Shown here piece after piece: positions 1-6,143 of a stretch of DNA of 37,235 nt. Within the stretch, counting starts at the first letter, position 1; every line of letters starts with the position of its first letter. Below the pieces are notes generated by a model, which was not told the DNA's origin, made no database searches, and saw nothing but the letters and a program-made list of their open reading frames with translations. Source of the DNA: a virus. The translations under genes were made by a program, and so were the position numbers. The stretch lies in IMG/VR virus record IMGVR_UViG_3300042544_000985, positions 1 through 37,235 of that record, one strand, 5' to 3'.

Positions 1-15
1 ATGTTTTGGTTTTTC

Positions 16-495
16 CTAAAAATTTTTTCCCTCCCCCGTCTCCACCGACCTCGACCCTGTTCGGGAGCCTTCGCCCTCGACCTCGACCCTCTTCCGCACC
101 TTGTCCGCTAACCATGCCACCACCTGTGCCTTGTTCGCAGGTACATACTTCCCATCGACATCCATGTGCAAGGTAACAGGTGGTATAGATGTCTTCTCAT
201 TGACTGACTTAGTATCATGACATGACTTACATAACGCTAATAGATTGTTTAAGTTATACATCGAACCACCACGTGTAATAGGTATCATGTGGTCCACACA
301 TCCTTTATAATCACCTGGCGTTATATCAGTCATAATACCTAACACTATACAGCATTCACATAGAGGATTAGCCCGACGATAAGCCTTAGACATCTTATGC
401 CATGCGTTATTATAGCTACCTTGTTCACCCGATGGTGTACGCTGCATCTTAGCCTTGTGTATAGTACTACCTATTCCCTTGCTTATGTATGGCAT
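16..495 (-). CDS. HNH endonuclease, terminase-adjacent type
   Basis: 159 residues. A zinc-binding HNH core is visible: CxCC at residues 46-49, the DH pair at 68-69 (catalytic His), Asn at 84, and CxxCH at 89-93. HNH proteins of this size next to terminase genes are known to be needed for cos cleavage and packaging in HK97-like phages. If the window closes into a circle, the next gene downstream is terS, the usual order. It begins 10 nt after the glycosyltransferase gene ends, so it is probably co-transcribed with it. The last 25 residues are Glu/Gly/Arg/Ser-rich and encoded by an unusually GC-rich, partly repeated stretch, which looks like an added tail outside the conserved domain. Family call is firm; a packaging role is inferred from position. 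Confidence 0.9.
   Translation of the reverse strand: MPYISKGIGSTIHKAKMQRTPSGEQGSYNNAWHKMSKAYRRANPLCECCIVLGIMTDITPGDYKGCVDHMIPITRGGSMYNLNNLLALCKSCHDTKSVNEKTSIPPVTLHMDVDGKYVPANKAQVVAWLADKVRKRVEVEGEGSRTGSRSVETGEGKNF
28..100. repeat. GC-rich island with 13-bp direct repeat
   Basis: This stretch is far richer in G and C than the surrounding AT-rich DNA. It holds two exact copies of CGACCTCGACCCT at 46-58 and 78-90, 32 bp apart. It encodes the low-complexity C-terminus of the HNH protein and lies next to the probable junction with terS, where cos or terminase-binding sites are commonly found. That role is only an inference from place and composition. Confidence 0.5.
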
Positions 496-1485
496 CTATA
501 TTCCTTTTAATATCTCCCATCGCTTCTTGTTCAGTAAGTCTATGTGTAACACTTCCTTAACATAACTTCTTCCTGCCTTAACGCTTGCTACCTTATCAAT
601 GTTGCCATTAACTATATCAGTAACTAAGTCTATAAACTGTGTAGGATTATCATAATGTATAACACCAGGTATATTAAACTCTGGAAAGTAACTATCTGCT
701 AACACTGGCATTCCATTGGCAATACACTCTATGGCAAAGATATTACTTTTAGATAGATTAAAATCATTACGCACTAATGGATAGAAACCAAAGTCACCTT
801 CTATACGCTGCATGAATGTAAAATAGACAAACATAGATGACCAATCAACATTGATAGCTTTCTTATTTAAGTCATACATCATCATCTTATTTAAGCCAAA
901 GAAAGTGACTTCTGTCTCCATATCAATCATCTGATTAATCTCTGGCTTAATCGTGTGCAGATCACTAAAATGTGTACTTCCTCCTCTCCATACAAACCTT
1001 GTAGGCTTATGTTGTTCCTTTACTTCAAACATTGGTAGGTCTGTTGGATTCCAGCCATTAGGAATGACAAACATAGGTATCTTTCCCTGGCACATTGGAT
1101 AGTAAAGGTCATATAGCTTTTTAGTAGATACTATGACAGCATCGGCAAATAGGAAAGTATCTTGTATTTGCTTTTGTACTTGTGGATTAGCAAAATAATG
1201 ATTAGCCGGATTATCCTCTGGCACGTCTAAAAGGTGATCATCAAAATCAATAATTACCTTCTTTCCCATCCTTTTCGCATCTGCCATTATTCCCAGTGAT
1301 GCCGTAGAGTTAGGTCGCTGAATTAATACAATGTCAGTGTTATAAATGTCATGCCACTGCGCTCTCTCTTGCTGGCAGATAACGTGCTGAAATTTCTTCT
1401 GCAATGCTAACCTGGTAAATGGGCCAAGTGAACGGTAATAATCAGTAGCCTGACTTTTAGATGATGTAAATGTAGTTAACTTCAT
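496..1485 (-). CDS. Glycosyltransferase, GT-B fold (GT4-like)
   Basis: 329 residues with the layout of a two-Rossmann-domain glycosyltransferase. The N-terminal half ends in a strand-turn ADAVIVSTKKL (about 114-124) and VIPNGW (140-145). The C-terminal half starts with FVWRGGSTHFSDL (about 164-176) and carries KSNIFAIECIANGMPVLA (246-263). In that segment K246 and E253 fit the sugar-nucleotide phosphate and ribose contacts of GT4 enzymes. The start codon overlaps the stop of the upstream small gene (ATGA), so translation is probably coupled. It sits at the head of the late operon, which suggests modification of virion protein, host surface or DNA; the substrate cannot be read from sequence. 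A second, different glycosyltransferase lies at 2922-3791. Confidence 0.8.
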   Translation of the reverse strand: MKLTTFTSSKSQATDYYRSLGPFTRLALQKKFQHVICQQERAQWHDIYNTDIVLIQRPNSTASLGIMADAKRMGKKVIIDFDDHLLDVPEDNPANHYFANPQVQKQIQDTFLFADAVIVSTKKLYDLYYPMCQGKIPMFVIPNGWNPTDLPMFEVKEQHKPTRFVWRGGSTHFSDLHTIKPEINQMIDMETEVTFFGLNKMMMYDLNKKAINVDWSSMFVYFTFMQRIEGDFGFYPLVRNDFNLSKSNIFAIECIANGMPVLADSYFPEFNIPGVIHYDNPTQFIDLVTDIVNGNIDKVASVKAGRSYVKEVLHIDLLNKKRWEILKGI

Positions 1486-1640
1486 TTCTTATAGCTATCT
1501 AAAACGTGTTCAATAGTCTTTTCAAGAGAAATTCTTTTACCAGTCTTAAAAGAAATATCAATTTGAATCTTTAGTAATTTCTCGTGAATTTCATCAGTTA
1601 ACAATACTCCTTTCTTTTTAGCCAACATAATTTTTTCCAT
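1482..1640 (-). CDS. Small ribbon-helix-helix-like protein, first gene of the late operon
   Basis: 52 residues starting MEKIMLAKKKGVLL and ending VLDSYKK. The pattern is a basic N-terminal tail, a short strand, then two predicted helices with the connecting RISLEKTIEHVL. This resembles ribbon-helix-helix DNA-binding proteins of the Arc/CopG/ParD sort, but similarity at this length is weak. The ATG follows the leftward promoter by about 20 nt, and the stop overlaps the glycosyltransferase start (ATGA). As the first product from a promoter that overlaps the early promoter, it would be well placed to regulate both. That is inference; it could also be an unrelated small helical protein. Confidence 0.7.
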   Translation of the reverse strand: MEKIMLAKKKGVLLTDEIHEKLLKIQIDISFKTGKRISLEKTIEHVLDSYKK

Positions 1641-1657
1641 ATTTATTTGTTTTAATG

Positions 1658-1687
1658 TTGCAAATATATAATAAATATATAACTTTG
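1658..1687 (+). promoter_or_regulatory. Rightward early promoter (Bacteroidota sigma-ABfr type)
   Basis: TTG at 1658-1660, a 19-bp spacer, then TAACTTTG at 1680-1687, an exact match to TAnnTTTG. The expected start point is near 1694, about 10 nt before the ssb ATG at 1704, which gives a very short A-rich leader. It overlaps the leftward promoter on the other strand. Confidence 0.75.
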
Positions 1688-1690
1688 CAA
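1661..1690 (-). promoter_or_regulatory. Leftward late-operon promoter overlapping the early promoter
   Basis: On the minus strand TTG (plus-strand 1688-1690), a 19-bp spacer and TATATTTG (plus-strand 1661-1668) again match the Bacteroidota consensus exactly. It would start RNA about 15 nt before the small gene at 1640. The -7 element of each promoter abuts the -33 element of the other, so polymerase cannot hold both at once. Confidence 0.72.
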
Positions 1691-1703
1691 AAAATAAATT
1701 TAT

Positions 1704-2096
1704 ATGATAAAATTAATTGTTTCTGGAAGAGTAGGTCAAGATGCTGAATTAAAAAGCGTTGGTGATACTACTGTATGTTCTTTTTCTGTTGCTCACACTG
1801 AGAAAGTGTATGGCACTAATCCAAAAGAGACCACGATTTGGATCAGTTGTTCAGTTTGGGGAGAAAGAGCTGTCAAACTTGCTCCATTCATTACAAAGGG
1901 AACTTACATAGTAGTGGAAGGTAGTGGTGGAGTAAATGCCTACACTCAAAAGAATGGAGAGGCAGCTGCCGTTATTAACTGCCGCGTTACTTCCCTTGAA
2001 TTTGGCGGAAAGCCTACCGCAGAACCTACACCTCACACCGCTCCTCCTACTGGCAAAGTGACATTTGAAGGAGTAGATGGTGATTTACCATTTTAA
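1704..2096 (+). CDS. ssb: Single-stranded DNA-binding protein
   Basis: 130 residues. Residues 1-100 form the SSB OB-fold: IKLIVSGRVGQDAELK start, TIWISCSVWGERAVKLAPFITKG in the middle, and a VVEGSGGVNAY strand. A short Pro/Thr-rich linker leads to the acidic tip GDLPF, the conserved C-terminal peptide by which SSB recruits replication and repair proteins. It binds ssDNA as an oligomer during replication. It is the first gene behind the rightward promoter, so it is expected early. It is shorter than most host SSBs (about 150-180) because the linker is brief, which is common in phages. Confidence 0.95.
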   Translation: MIKLIVSGRVGQDAELKSVGDTTVCSFSVAHTEKVYGTNPKETTIWISCSVWGERAVKLAPFITKGTYIVVEGSGGVNAYTQKNGEAAAVINCRVTSLEFGGKPTAEPTPHTAPPTGKVTFEGVDGDLPF

Positions 2097-2119
2097 TAAA
2101 CCATTTTAAACAAATCAGT

Positions 2120-2920
2120 ATGAAAAACAACACATTTGAATGGGAAACCATTACACCCATCACACCTACAAAAACAAAGATTAAAAGCTACCTGCTTTTA
2201 TTTCTAATCATCTCCTCCCTTTATATTTCCCTTGTAGGTCAAGGCTACAAATCTAACAAGGTATCAGCCCCAAACCCTGCAAAGGAATATCCACAGGATA
2301 ATTTGCAAACGATAGACATGAAGAATCTGCCAGGTACACAGATAAAGGGCATGGATGCGGAGGAGTTAAGACAGTTTTTAGAGGAACAAGGATTTAAAAG
2401 ATTAAAGAATAAAAGTCTGGTTGATTTAAGAAGGATTTGGTTAGGTTTTATGTATGAAGATTTCTTTTATACTATGCATAAAAAGACTAATCTGCCAATC
2501 TCTGTTATCTATGCCTTTTTCATCATTGAAGCTACCAATGCCGGAATAGAAAGTAAGTTGATGGCTAAAGCCTTGAATCCTGGTGGAATAAAATACAGAG
2601 GCACCGGTAAGAAAATGAAGGCAATGGATGATTGCTATAAAAATGGGAAGAAGATACCTTGCGACTTCCAGGCTTTCTCTTCCTACAATGCCATGGTGCA
2701 AGGTTGGGCAGATGTATTAAATTTACCAAGGTATAAGAATTGCAAGAGGTATATGTTAGCAAAGTATAACAGAGGCATGAGTGCGAAGGAAATAGTAGAT
2801 GCTACTTGTAAATGCTTTTATAAATCAGGCTACCATACAAGTAATCTTTGGAAAGTAAGAAGTAATTTATCAACCGAATACTGGACAGTAAAAGCCAGTT
2901 TTCCCGAAATGGAATATTAA
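2120..2920 (+). CDS. Exported or membrane-anchored glucosaminidase (peptidoglycan hydrolase)
   Basis: 266 residues. Residues 1-21 are cytoplasmic-like, 22-39 are strongly hydrophobic (YLLLFLIISSLYISLV), followed by GQ at 40-41, which fits a signal-peptidase I site with Gln at +1. Residues 100-215 resemble the mannosyl-glycoprotein endo-beta-N-acetylglucosaminidase family: LPISVIYAFFIIEATNAGIES with the candidate catalytic Glu at 137, then LMAKALNPGGIKY. It would cut the glycan strand in the periplasm. It lies in the early operon, 24 nt after ssb and 2 nt before a glycosyltransferase, away from the holin/amidase cassette. That suggests a role in entry, superinfection exclusion or delayed lysis. 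The hydrophobic segment could instead be a stable anchor. Confidence 0.75.
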   Translation: MKNNTFEWETITPITPTKTKIKSYLLLFLIISSLYISLVGQGYKSNKVSAPNPAKEYPQDNLQTIDMKNLPGTQIKGMDAEELRQFLEEQGFKRLKNKSLVDLRRIWLGFMYEDFFYTMHKKTNLPISVIYAFFIIEATNAGIESKLMAKALNPGGIKYRGTGKKMKAMDDCYKNGKKIPCDFQAFSSYNAMVQGWADVLNLPRYKNCKRYMLAKYNRGMSAKEIVDATCKCFYKSGYHTSNLWKVRSNLSTEYWTVKASFPEMEY

Positions 2921-2921
2921 T

Positions 2922-3791
2922 ATGAAATTCTTAATTTATTCTTTTGATTATAATTGGAAATCTGGAGGCAATCAAGTTTTGCATGATTTAGGTAAAATAT
3001 TGTCTGAAGATTATCCAACCTATCTTTGTGCAAACAAAACATTATTTGATTCAAAAGCTATTTGTATAAATTTTGATAACGCAAACAAAGCAAAAGAGAT
3101 TGCTGCATTAAATGATGTTATAACTATCTACCCAGAAGTAATATCTGGCAATCCATTAAATGCTACTAATGTTGTAAGGTATGTTTTGTATTATCCAGGA
3201 TGGCACGCAGGAGATAAAGAATATAGTAACAATGAACTTGTTGTTACTTATAACTACGAGTATGTTAAAAATACTAAATATGATAAATCATTTGTATTAA
3301 CTGTGATTAATCCTAAATTAAACATTATGAAAAATAATGGTAAAAAAAGGAATAAGATAGGATTACTTGTAAGAAAATGTAAGGATGCTGATTATAAATT
3401 TAAAACATTAGAGCAGTATAAGCATTTGTTTAAATTTCCAGTTATTAGTATTGATGATGAAATTATAAAATGTTCTGATTTAAAGGAATTAAGTAAAATT
3501 TACAACAGACTTTCTTTATTTATAAGTTTTGACCCTCACACATATCACAGTACTATGGCTGCCCTTTGCGGCTGCCAAAGCGTGGTAATACCTTCCGAAG
3601 ATTTATCAAGCGAAGATTTTTACAATGTGCAAAAATACGGAGTTGCTTATAGCTTTGAAAATATTGATTTTGCTAAATTGACTCATGGAAAAATGATAGA
3701 GGATCTTAAAATGATGGAACAAAACACTTTTACCCAATGTGCTAAATTTGTCGAATTAGTACAAAATCATTTTATTCATAAATCTAATTAG
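2922..3791 (+). CDS. Glycosyltransferase-like protein, GT-B fold
   Basis: 289 residues. The N-terminus KFLIYSFDYNWKSGGNQVLHDL (glycine loop at 15-17) is the first Rossmann strand and loop. A central ITIYPEVISGNPLNATNVV (about 67-85) and a C-terminal LFISFDPHTYHSTMAALCGCQSVVIP (about 199-224) are typical of glycosyltransferases in polysaccharide clusters and in phages. The DPxT and ALCGC segments fit the nucleotide-sugar pocket. It starts 1 nt after the glucosaminidase stop and ends 2 nt before the HNH gene, so it is part of the same transcript. The acceptor is unknown. It shares little with the other glycosyltransferase at 496-1485. Confidence 0.72.
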   Translation: MKFLIYSFDYNWKSGGNQVLHDLGKILSEDYPTYLCANKTLFDSKAICINFDNANKAKEIAALNDVITIYPEVISGNPLNATNVVRYVLYYPGWHAGDKEYSNNELVVTYNYEYVKNTKYDKSFVLTVINPKLNIMKNNGKKRNKIGLLVRKCKDADYKFKTLEQYKHLFKFPVISIDDEIIKCSDLKELSKIYNRLSLFISFDPHTYHSTMAALCGCQSVVIPSEDLSSEDFYNVQKYGVAYSFENIDFAKLTHGKMIEDLKMMEQNTFTQCAKFVELVQNHFIHKSN

Positions 3792-3793
3792 CC

Positions 3794-4438
3794 ATGGCAA
3801 AAGAATTTAAAAAGCTACATAATGCTTTTACAGATGAGCATTTAGAAATAATAAGAAAGTTATATCCTAACACTCCTAACAAGGTCATTGCCACATGGAT
3901 GCCTCACTCCGCTACTTCCATTAGCAAGAAAGCTAATACAATGGGATTAAAGAAAACGAAGGAATATATTAGAGAGAATGGCAGAGCCGTAGCAGTTGCA
4001 CAATGGAATAAATTAATAGAACATAACTTACAATTAAGTAGTAATTTTAAGAAAGGTCATGTGCCCTGGTGCAAAGGACAAAAATTGTCCTCTGAACATA
4101 TTGCAAAGCTCACAGGTGTGTTTAAGAAAGGTCAAACACCTCATAATACATTGCCAATAGGCAGCATTAGAGATATTAATAATTACGTTGAAATTAAATA
4201 CAAAAATCACAAATGGATGGCACTTGCCCGTTACAACTGGGAACAAGTGCATGGGCCGGTGCCTTGTAATATGTGTGTGTTTAAATTAGATGGTGATAGG
4301 TATAATGATGACATAAGTAACCTATGCCTTATATCCAGGAAGGACTTAGCTATGCTTAACCGCAACCATGCCAAGTTAACGCCAGAGTTAAAGGAAGTGC
4401 AAATTTTAATAAACCAGATTAAACAAAAAATCAGATGA
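3794..4438 (+). CDS. HNH homing-type endonuclease
   Basis: 214 residues. The N-terminal 60 residues look like a helix-turn-helix domain (FTDEHLEIIRKLYPNTPNKVIATWM, then SISKKANTMGLKK). The middle repeats the motif FKKGHVPWCKG and FKKGQTPHNTLPIG. The C-terminus has the HNH_3-like core: WMALARYNWEQVHGPVP, FKLDGDRYNDDISNLCLISR. This arrangement is common in free-standing phage HNH nucleases. Its stop overlaps the next ATG (ATGA). It may be a selfish nuclease; nothing in the sequence shows a target. Confidence 0.85.
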   Translation: MAKEFKKLHNAFTDEHLEIIRKLYPNTPNKVIATWMPHSATSISKKANTMGLKKTKEYIRENGRAVAVAQWNKLIEHNLQLSSNFKKGHVPWCKGQKLSSEHIAKLTGVFKKGQTPHNTLPIGSIRDINNYVEIKYKNHKWMALARYNWEQVHGPVPCNMCVFKLDGDRYNDDISNLCLISRKDLAMLNRNHAKLTPELKEVQILINQIKQKIR

Positions 4439-4674
4439 AAAACAAAATCAGCGACCTCCGCAACCACCTCTTCGTTGTTCTTGAAGAACTCAGCGACCCA
4501 GATTCCAAGTATGATCTTGAAAAAGCAAAGGTCATTGCCAATGTTGCCCAGACTATTATTAACTCTGCCAGTGTGGAGAATCAGTATTTGAAGATAGTCG
4601 GAGGTAGCCAAGGCAGTGGATTTATTGAGGAGGGGAGGATGGAAAATATTAAAACTTTAAACGAGAAAAACTGA
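4435..4674 (+). CDS. Small phage protein, helical, unknown function
   Basis: 79 residues. It resembles a family seen in many phages next to HNH or DNA-binding genes: ISDLRNHLFVVLEELSD, then DLEKAKVIANVAQTIINSASVE. The two amphipathic helices fit a small dimer. The ATG overlaps the HNH stop and the stop overlaps the next ATG, so all three are probably translationally coupled. I recognise the family pattern but know no function. Confidence 0.75.
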   Translation: MKNKISDLRNHLFVVLEELSDPDSKYDLEKAKVIANVAQTIINSASVENQYLKIVGGSQGSGFIEEGRMENIKTLNEKN

Positions 4675-4976
4675 TGGAACATTTAGGTTATTTTGTAGAA
4701 GTATCTGAAACAGAAGTACGCTTTCAACTTGAAAAACCAGAGCCAGGAGTACATCATTGGGCTGCTGGTATAGATAAAAATAAAGCTATTGAACCTACTA
4801 AAGTTATACCTGATGGTGAAATAGACCCAGACGAGCTGCTTATTAAAGTAAGAGAATGTAGAACTAAAGAGGCATTAAGAGAACTATGGGATTCAAATCC
4901 AGCGAATCAAGATTACCCTTTTATGTTTGGACATCAAAGCACTAAAATTAAATATAAAGATTTTGACCACAGTTGA
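4674..4976 (+). CDS. Hypothetical protein
   Basis: 100 residues, acidic in the middle, no motif recognised. The segment EIDPDELLIKVRECRTKEALRELWDSNP looks like a small helical hairpin of the kind found near nuclease or helicase genes. Its ATG overlaps the previous stop (TGATG). A second reading frame opens over its last 50 nt. Confidence 0.65.
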   Translation: MEHLGYFVEVSETEVRFQLEKPEPGVHHWAAGIDKNKAIEPTKVIPDGEIDPDELLIKVRECRTKEALRELWDSNPANQDYPFMFGHQSTKIKYKDFDHS

Positions 4977-5154
4977 AACAATAGGTAACTTTTTAAAAAC
5001 AACCTTAGACAAAGTTTTCACAGAGGGAAATGAATTTCCTTCTGTGAAATACGAAACACCGCCAGCCGTGTTAAAACACATGGAAATGCAAAGCGCAATT
5101 GGGAATCCGCCTTGGAAAATAAAGGGGAAAAGAATTAGAAAATATAAAAAATAG
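4927..5154 (+). CDS. Possible small basic protein with TTG start
   Basis: Up to 75 residues if it begins at TTG 4927. No in-frame ATG occurs until very near the end, and the frame overlaps the previous gene by 50 nt. The C-terminus is proline-rich and then strongly basic (NPPWKIKGKRIRKYKK), which argues for a real peptide. It might instead be reached by frameshifting from the gene before, but I see no strong slippery site. The stop lies 3 nt before the -7 promoter element of the candidate small RNA. Confidence 0.4.
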   Translation: MDIKALKLNIKILTTVETIGNFLKTTLDKVFTEGNEFPSVKYETPPAVLKHMEMQSAIGNPPWKIKGKRIRKYKK

Positions 5155-5156
5155 TT

Positions 5157-5164
5157 TATCTTTG
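5157..5164 (+). promoter_or_regulatory. Candidate -7 element for a small RNA
   Basis: TATCTTTG is an exact TAnnTTTG match. A start about 7 nt downstream falls at the first base of a hairpin (5171). The -33 region has only TTAG, so the promoter is incomplete by consensus. The same eight bases recur at 9711-9718. Confidence 0.5.
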
Positions 5165-5170
5165 TTCTAT

Positions 5171-5266
5171 CCTTTAGATGGAGTGGAAGCCTCCTAAAGG
5201 AACATGAAACAAAATTATGTTGTTTCACCCTAAGCCAAGTAGTCTTCCACCTGCTTGGCTTTTTTA
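5171..5266 (+). ncRNA. Candidate phage small RNA with three hairpins and complementary loops
   Basis: About 96 nt between two genes with no open frame. Hairpin 1 pairs CCTTTAG (5171-5177) with CTAAAGG (5194-5200), then GAG/CTC after a bulge, leaving loop TGGAAGC (5184-5190). Hairpin 2 pairs TGAAACAA (5205-5212) with TTGTTTCA (5220-5227). Hairpin 3 is the terminator stem AAGCCAAGTAG/CTGCTTGGCTT with loop TCTTCCAC (5243-5250) and a T run. GTGGAAG at 5183-5189 is the exact complement of CTTCCAC at 5244-5250, so loops 1 and 3 could kiss. The -7 element just upstream would start RNA at the base of hairpin 1. It could also be only a 3' UTR of the preceding operon. Confidence 0.6.
5232..5266 (+). 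terminator. Rho-independent terminator
   Basis: An 11-bp stem (5232-5242 with 5251-5261, one G-U pair), an 8-nt loop and a run of six T. It is also the third hairpin of the candidate small RNA. The next ATG is only 26 nt beyond the T run. Confidence 0.85.
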
Positions 5267-5291
5267 TTTGTAACTTTTTAAATTTTATAAT

Positions 5292-6092
5292 ATGTTAAAT
5301 TTACAAACAAATCCAATGTTGGCGGAAGCAATACCAGCTATGAGCCAACAAGATTTACAAATTCATTCTACACATGATTTATCAATTTTTAAAAATCTAA
5401 ACGGAAATAGAGATTTAAATATTGGCAATGTTGACAGGATTGCAAAATCTATAGTAGATAATGGATTTTTAAAAGTACCAATAGTTGTTAATGAAAATTT
5501 TGAAATTATTGATGGACAACACAGAGTAGAAGCTGCAAAGAAAGTAAATAGTATAGTTTATTATGTAAAGGTTAAAAGCTATAATTTATCAACAGCAATT
5601 TTATTAAATGCAAATGCTTCAAACTGGAAAACAATTGATTATGTAAAAAGCTTTTGTGAAAGAGGTAATATTAATTATATAAAATTAATGCAATTATACG
5701 AATCAAACAAAGATTTTGGTTTAAATACTTGTGCTGAATTGACTACTGATTATATTTACAGATTAGTGCTTAATAAAGATAATAGTAAATCGGATGTTAT
5801 TAAAACTGGTGAATTTATTTATAATGACATAAATGATGCTGATTATATTTTTGAATCAATGAGAAAAATACATGATAATATCCCCGAAGCAAAAAGTTCA
5901 ATATATTGTAGGACAGTAAAATTATGTTTAAAAAATCCAGAATTTAGATTAAATGATTTTGTATATAAAGCAAATAAATATCCTGACTTATATAGAAAAA
6001 GCAATACTATTTCTGTTATAATGGCAAATATTGAGCATATTTATAATTACAATAACAAAACAAAAAAAAGAATTTATTTATCATTGAAATAA
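5292..6092 (+). CDS. ParB/Srx-fold N-terminal domain protein
   Basis: 266 residues. Residues 35-90 carry the ParB N-terminal pattern: VDRIAKSIVDNGFLKVPIVV, then IIDGQHRVEAAKKV with the GQHR nucleotide-binding box at 75-78. The remaining 175 residues are Asn/Ile/Tyr-rich and helical, with no ParB helix-turn-helix that I can recognise. In phages, such proteins are variously DNA-binding partition-like proteins, nucleases or regulators; a CTP-switch role is possible but not shown. It stands alone between two terminators (5232-5266 and 6101-6131), so it is a single-gene unit. TAACTTTT at 5271-5278 may serve as a weak -7 element. Confidence 0.78.
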   Translation: MLNLQTNPMLAEAIPAMSQQDLQIHSTHDLSIFKNLNGNRDLNIGNVDRIAKSIVDNGFLKVPIVVNENFEIIDGQHRVEAAKKVNSIVYYVKVKSYNLSTAILLNANASNWKTIDYVKSFCERGNINYIKLMQLYESNKDFGLNTCAELTTDYIYRLVLNKDNSKSDVIKTGEFIYNDINDADYIFESMRKIHDNIPEAKSSIYCRTVKLCLKNPEFRLNDFVYKANKYPDLYRKSNTISVIMANIEHIYNYNNKTKKRIYLSLK

Positions 6093-6100
6093 TTAAATTA

Positions 6101-6131
6101 GGTGCAGATGTAATGTCTGCACCTTTTTTTT
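6101..6131 (+). terminator. Rho-independent terminator
   Basis: A perfect 8-bp stem GGTGCAGA/TCTGCACC (6101-6108 with 6116-6123), a 7-nt loop and eight T. The next start codon (6144) is 12 nt after the T run, leaving no room for a separate promoter. TATCATTG near 6078 is a one-mismatch -7 candidate upstream. Confidence 0.9.
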
Positions 6132-6143
6132 ATAAAATAATAT

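Noticed and set aside
4674-5154. Programmed frameshift joining the 100-residue and 75-residue frames
   Set aside because: No convincing slippery heptamer in the 50-nt overlap; a weak TTG start is equally possible.
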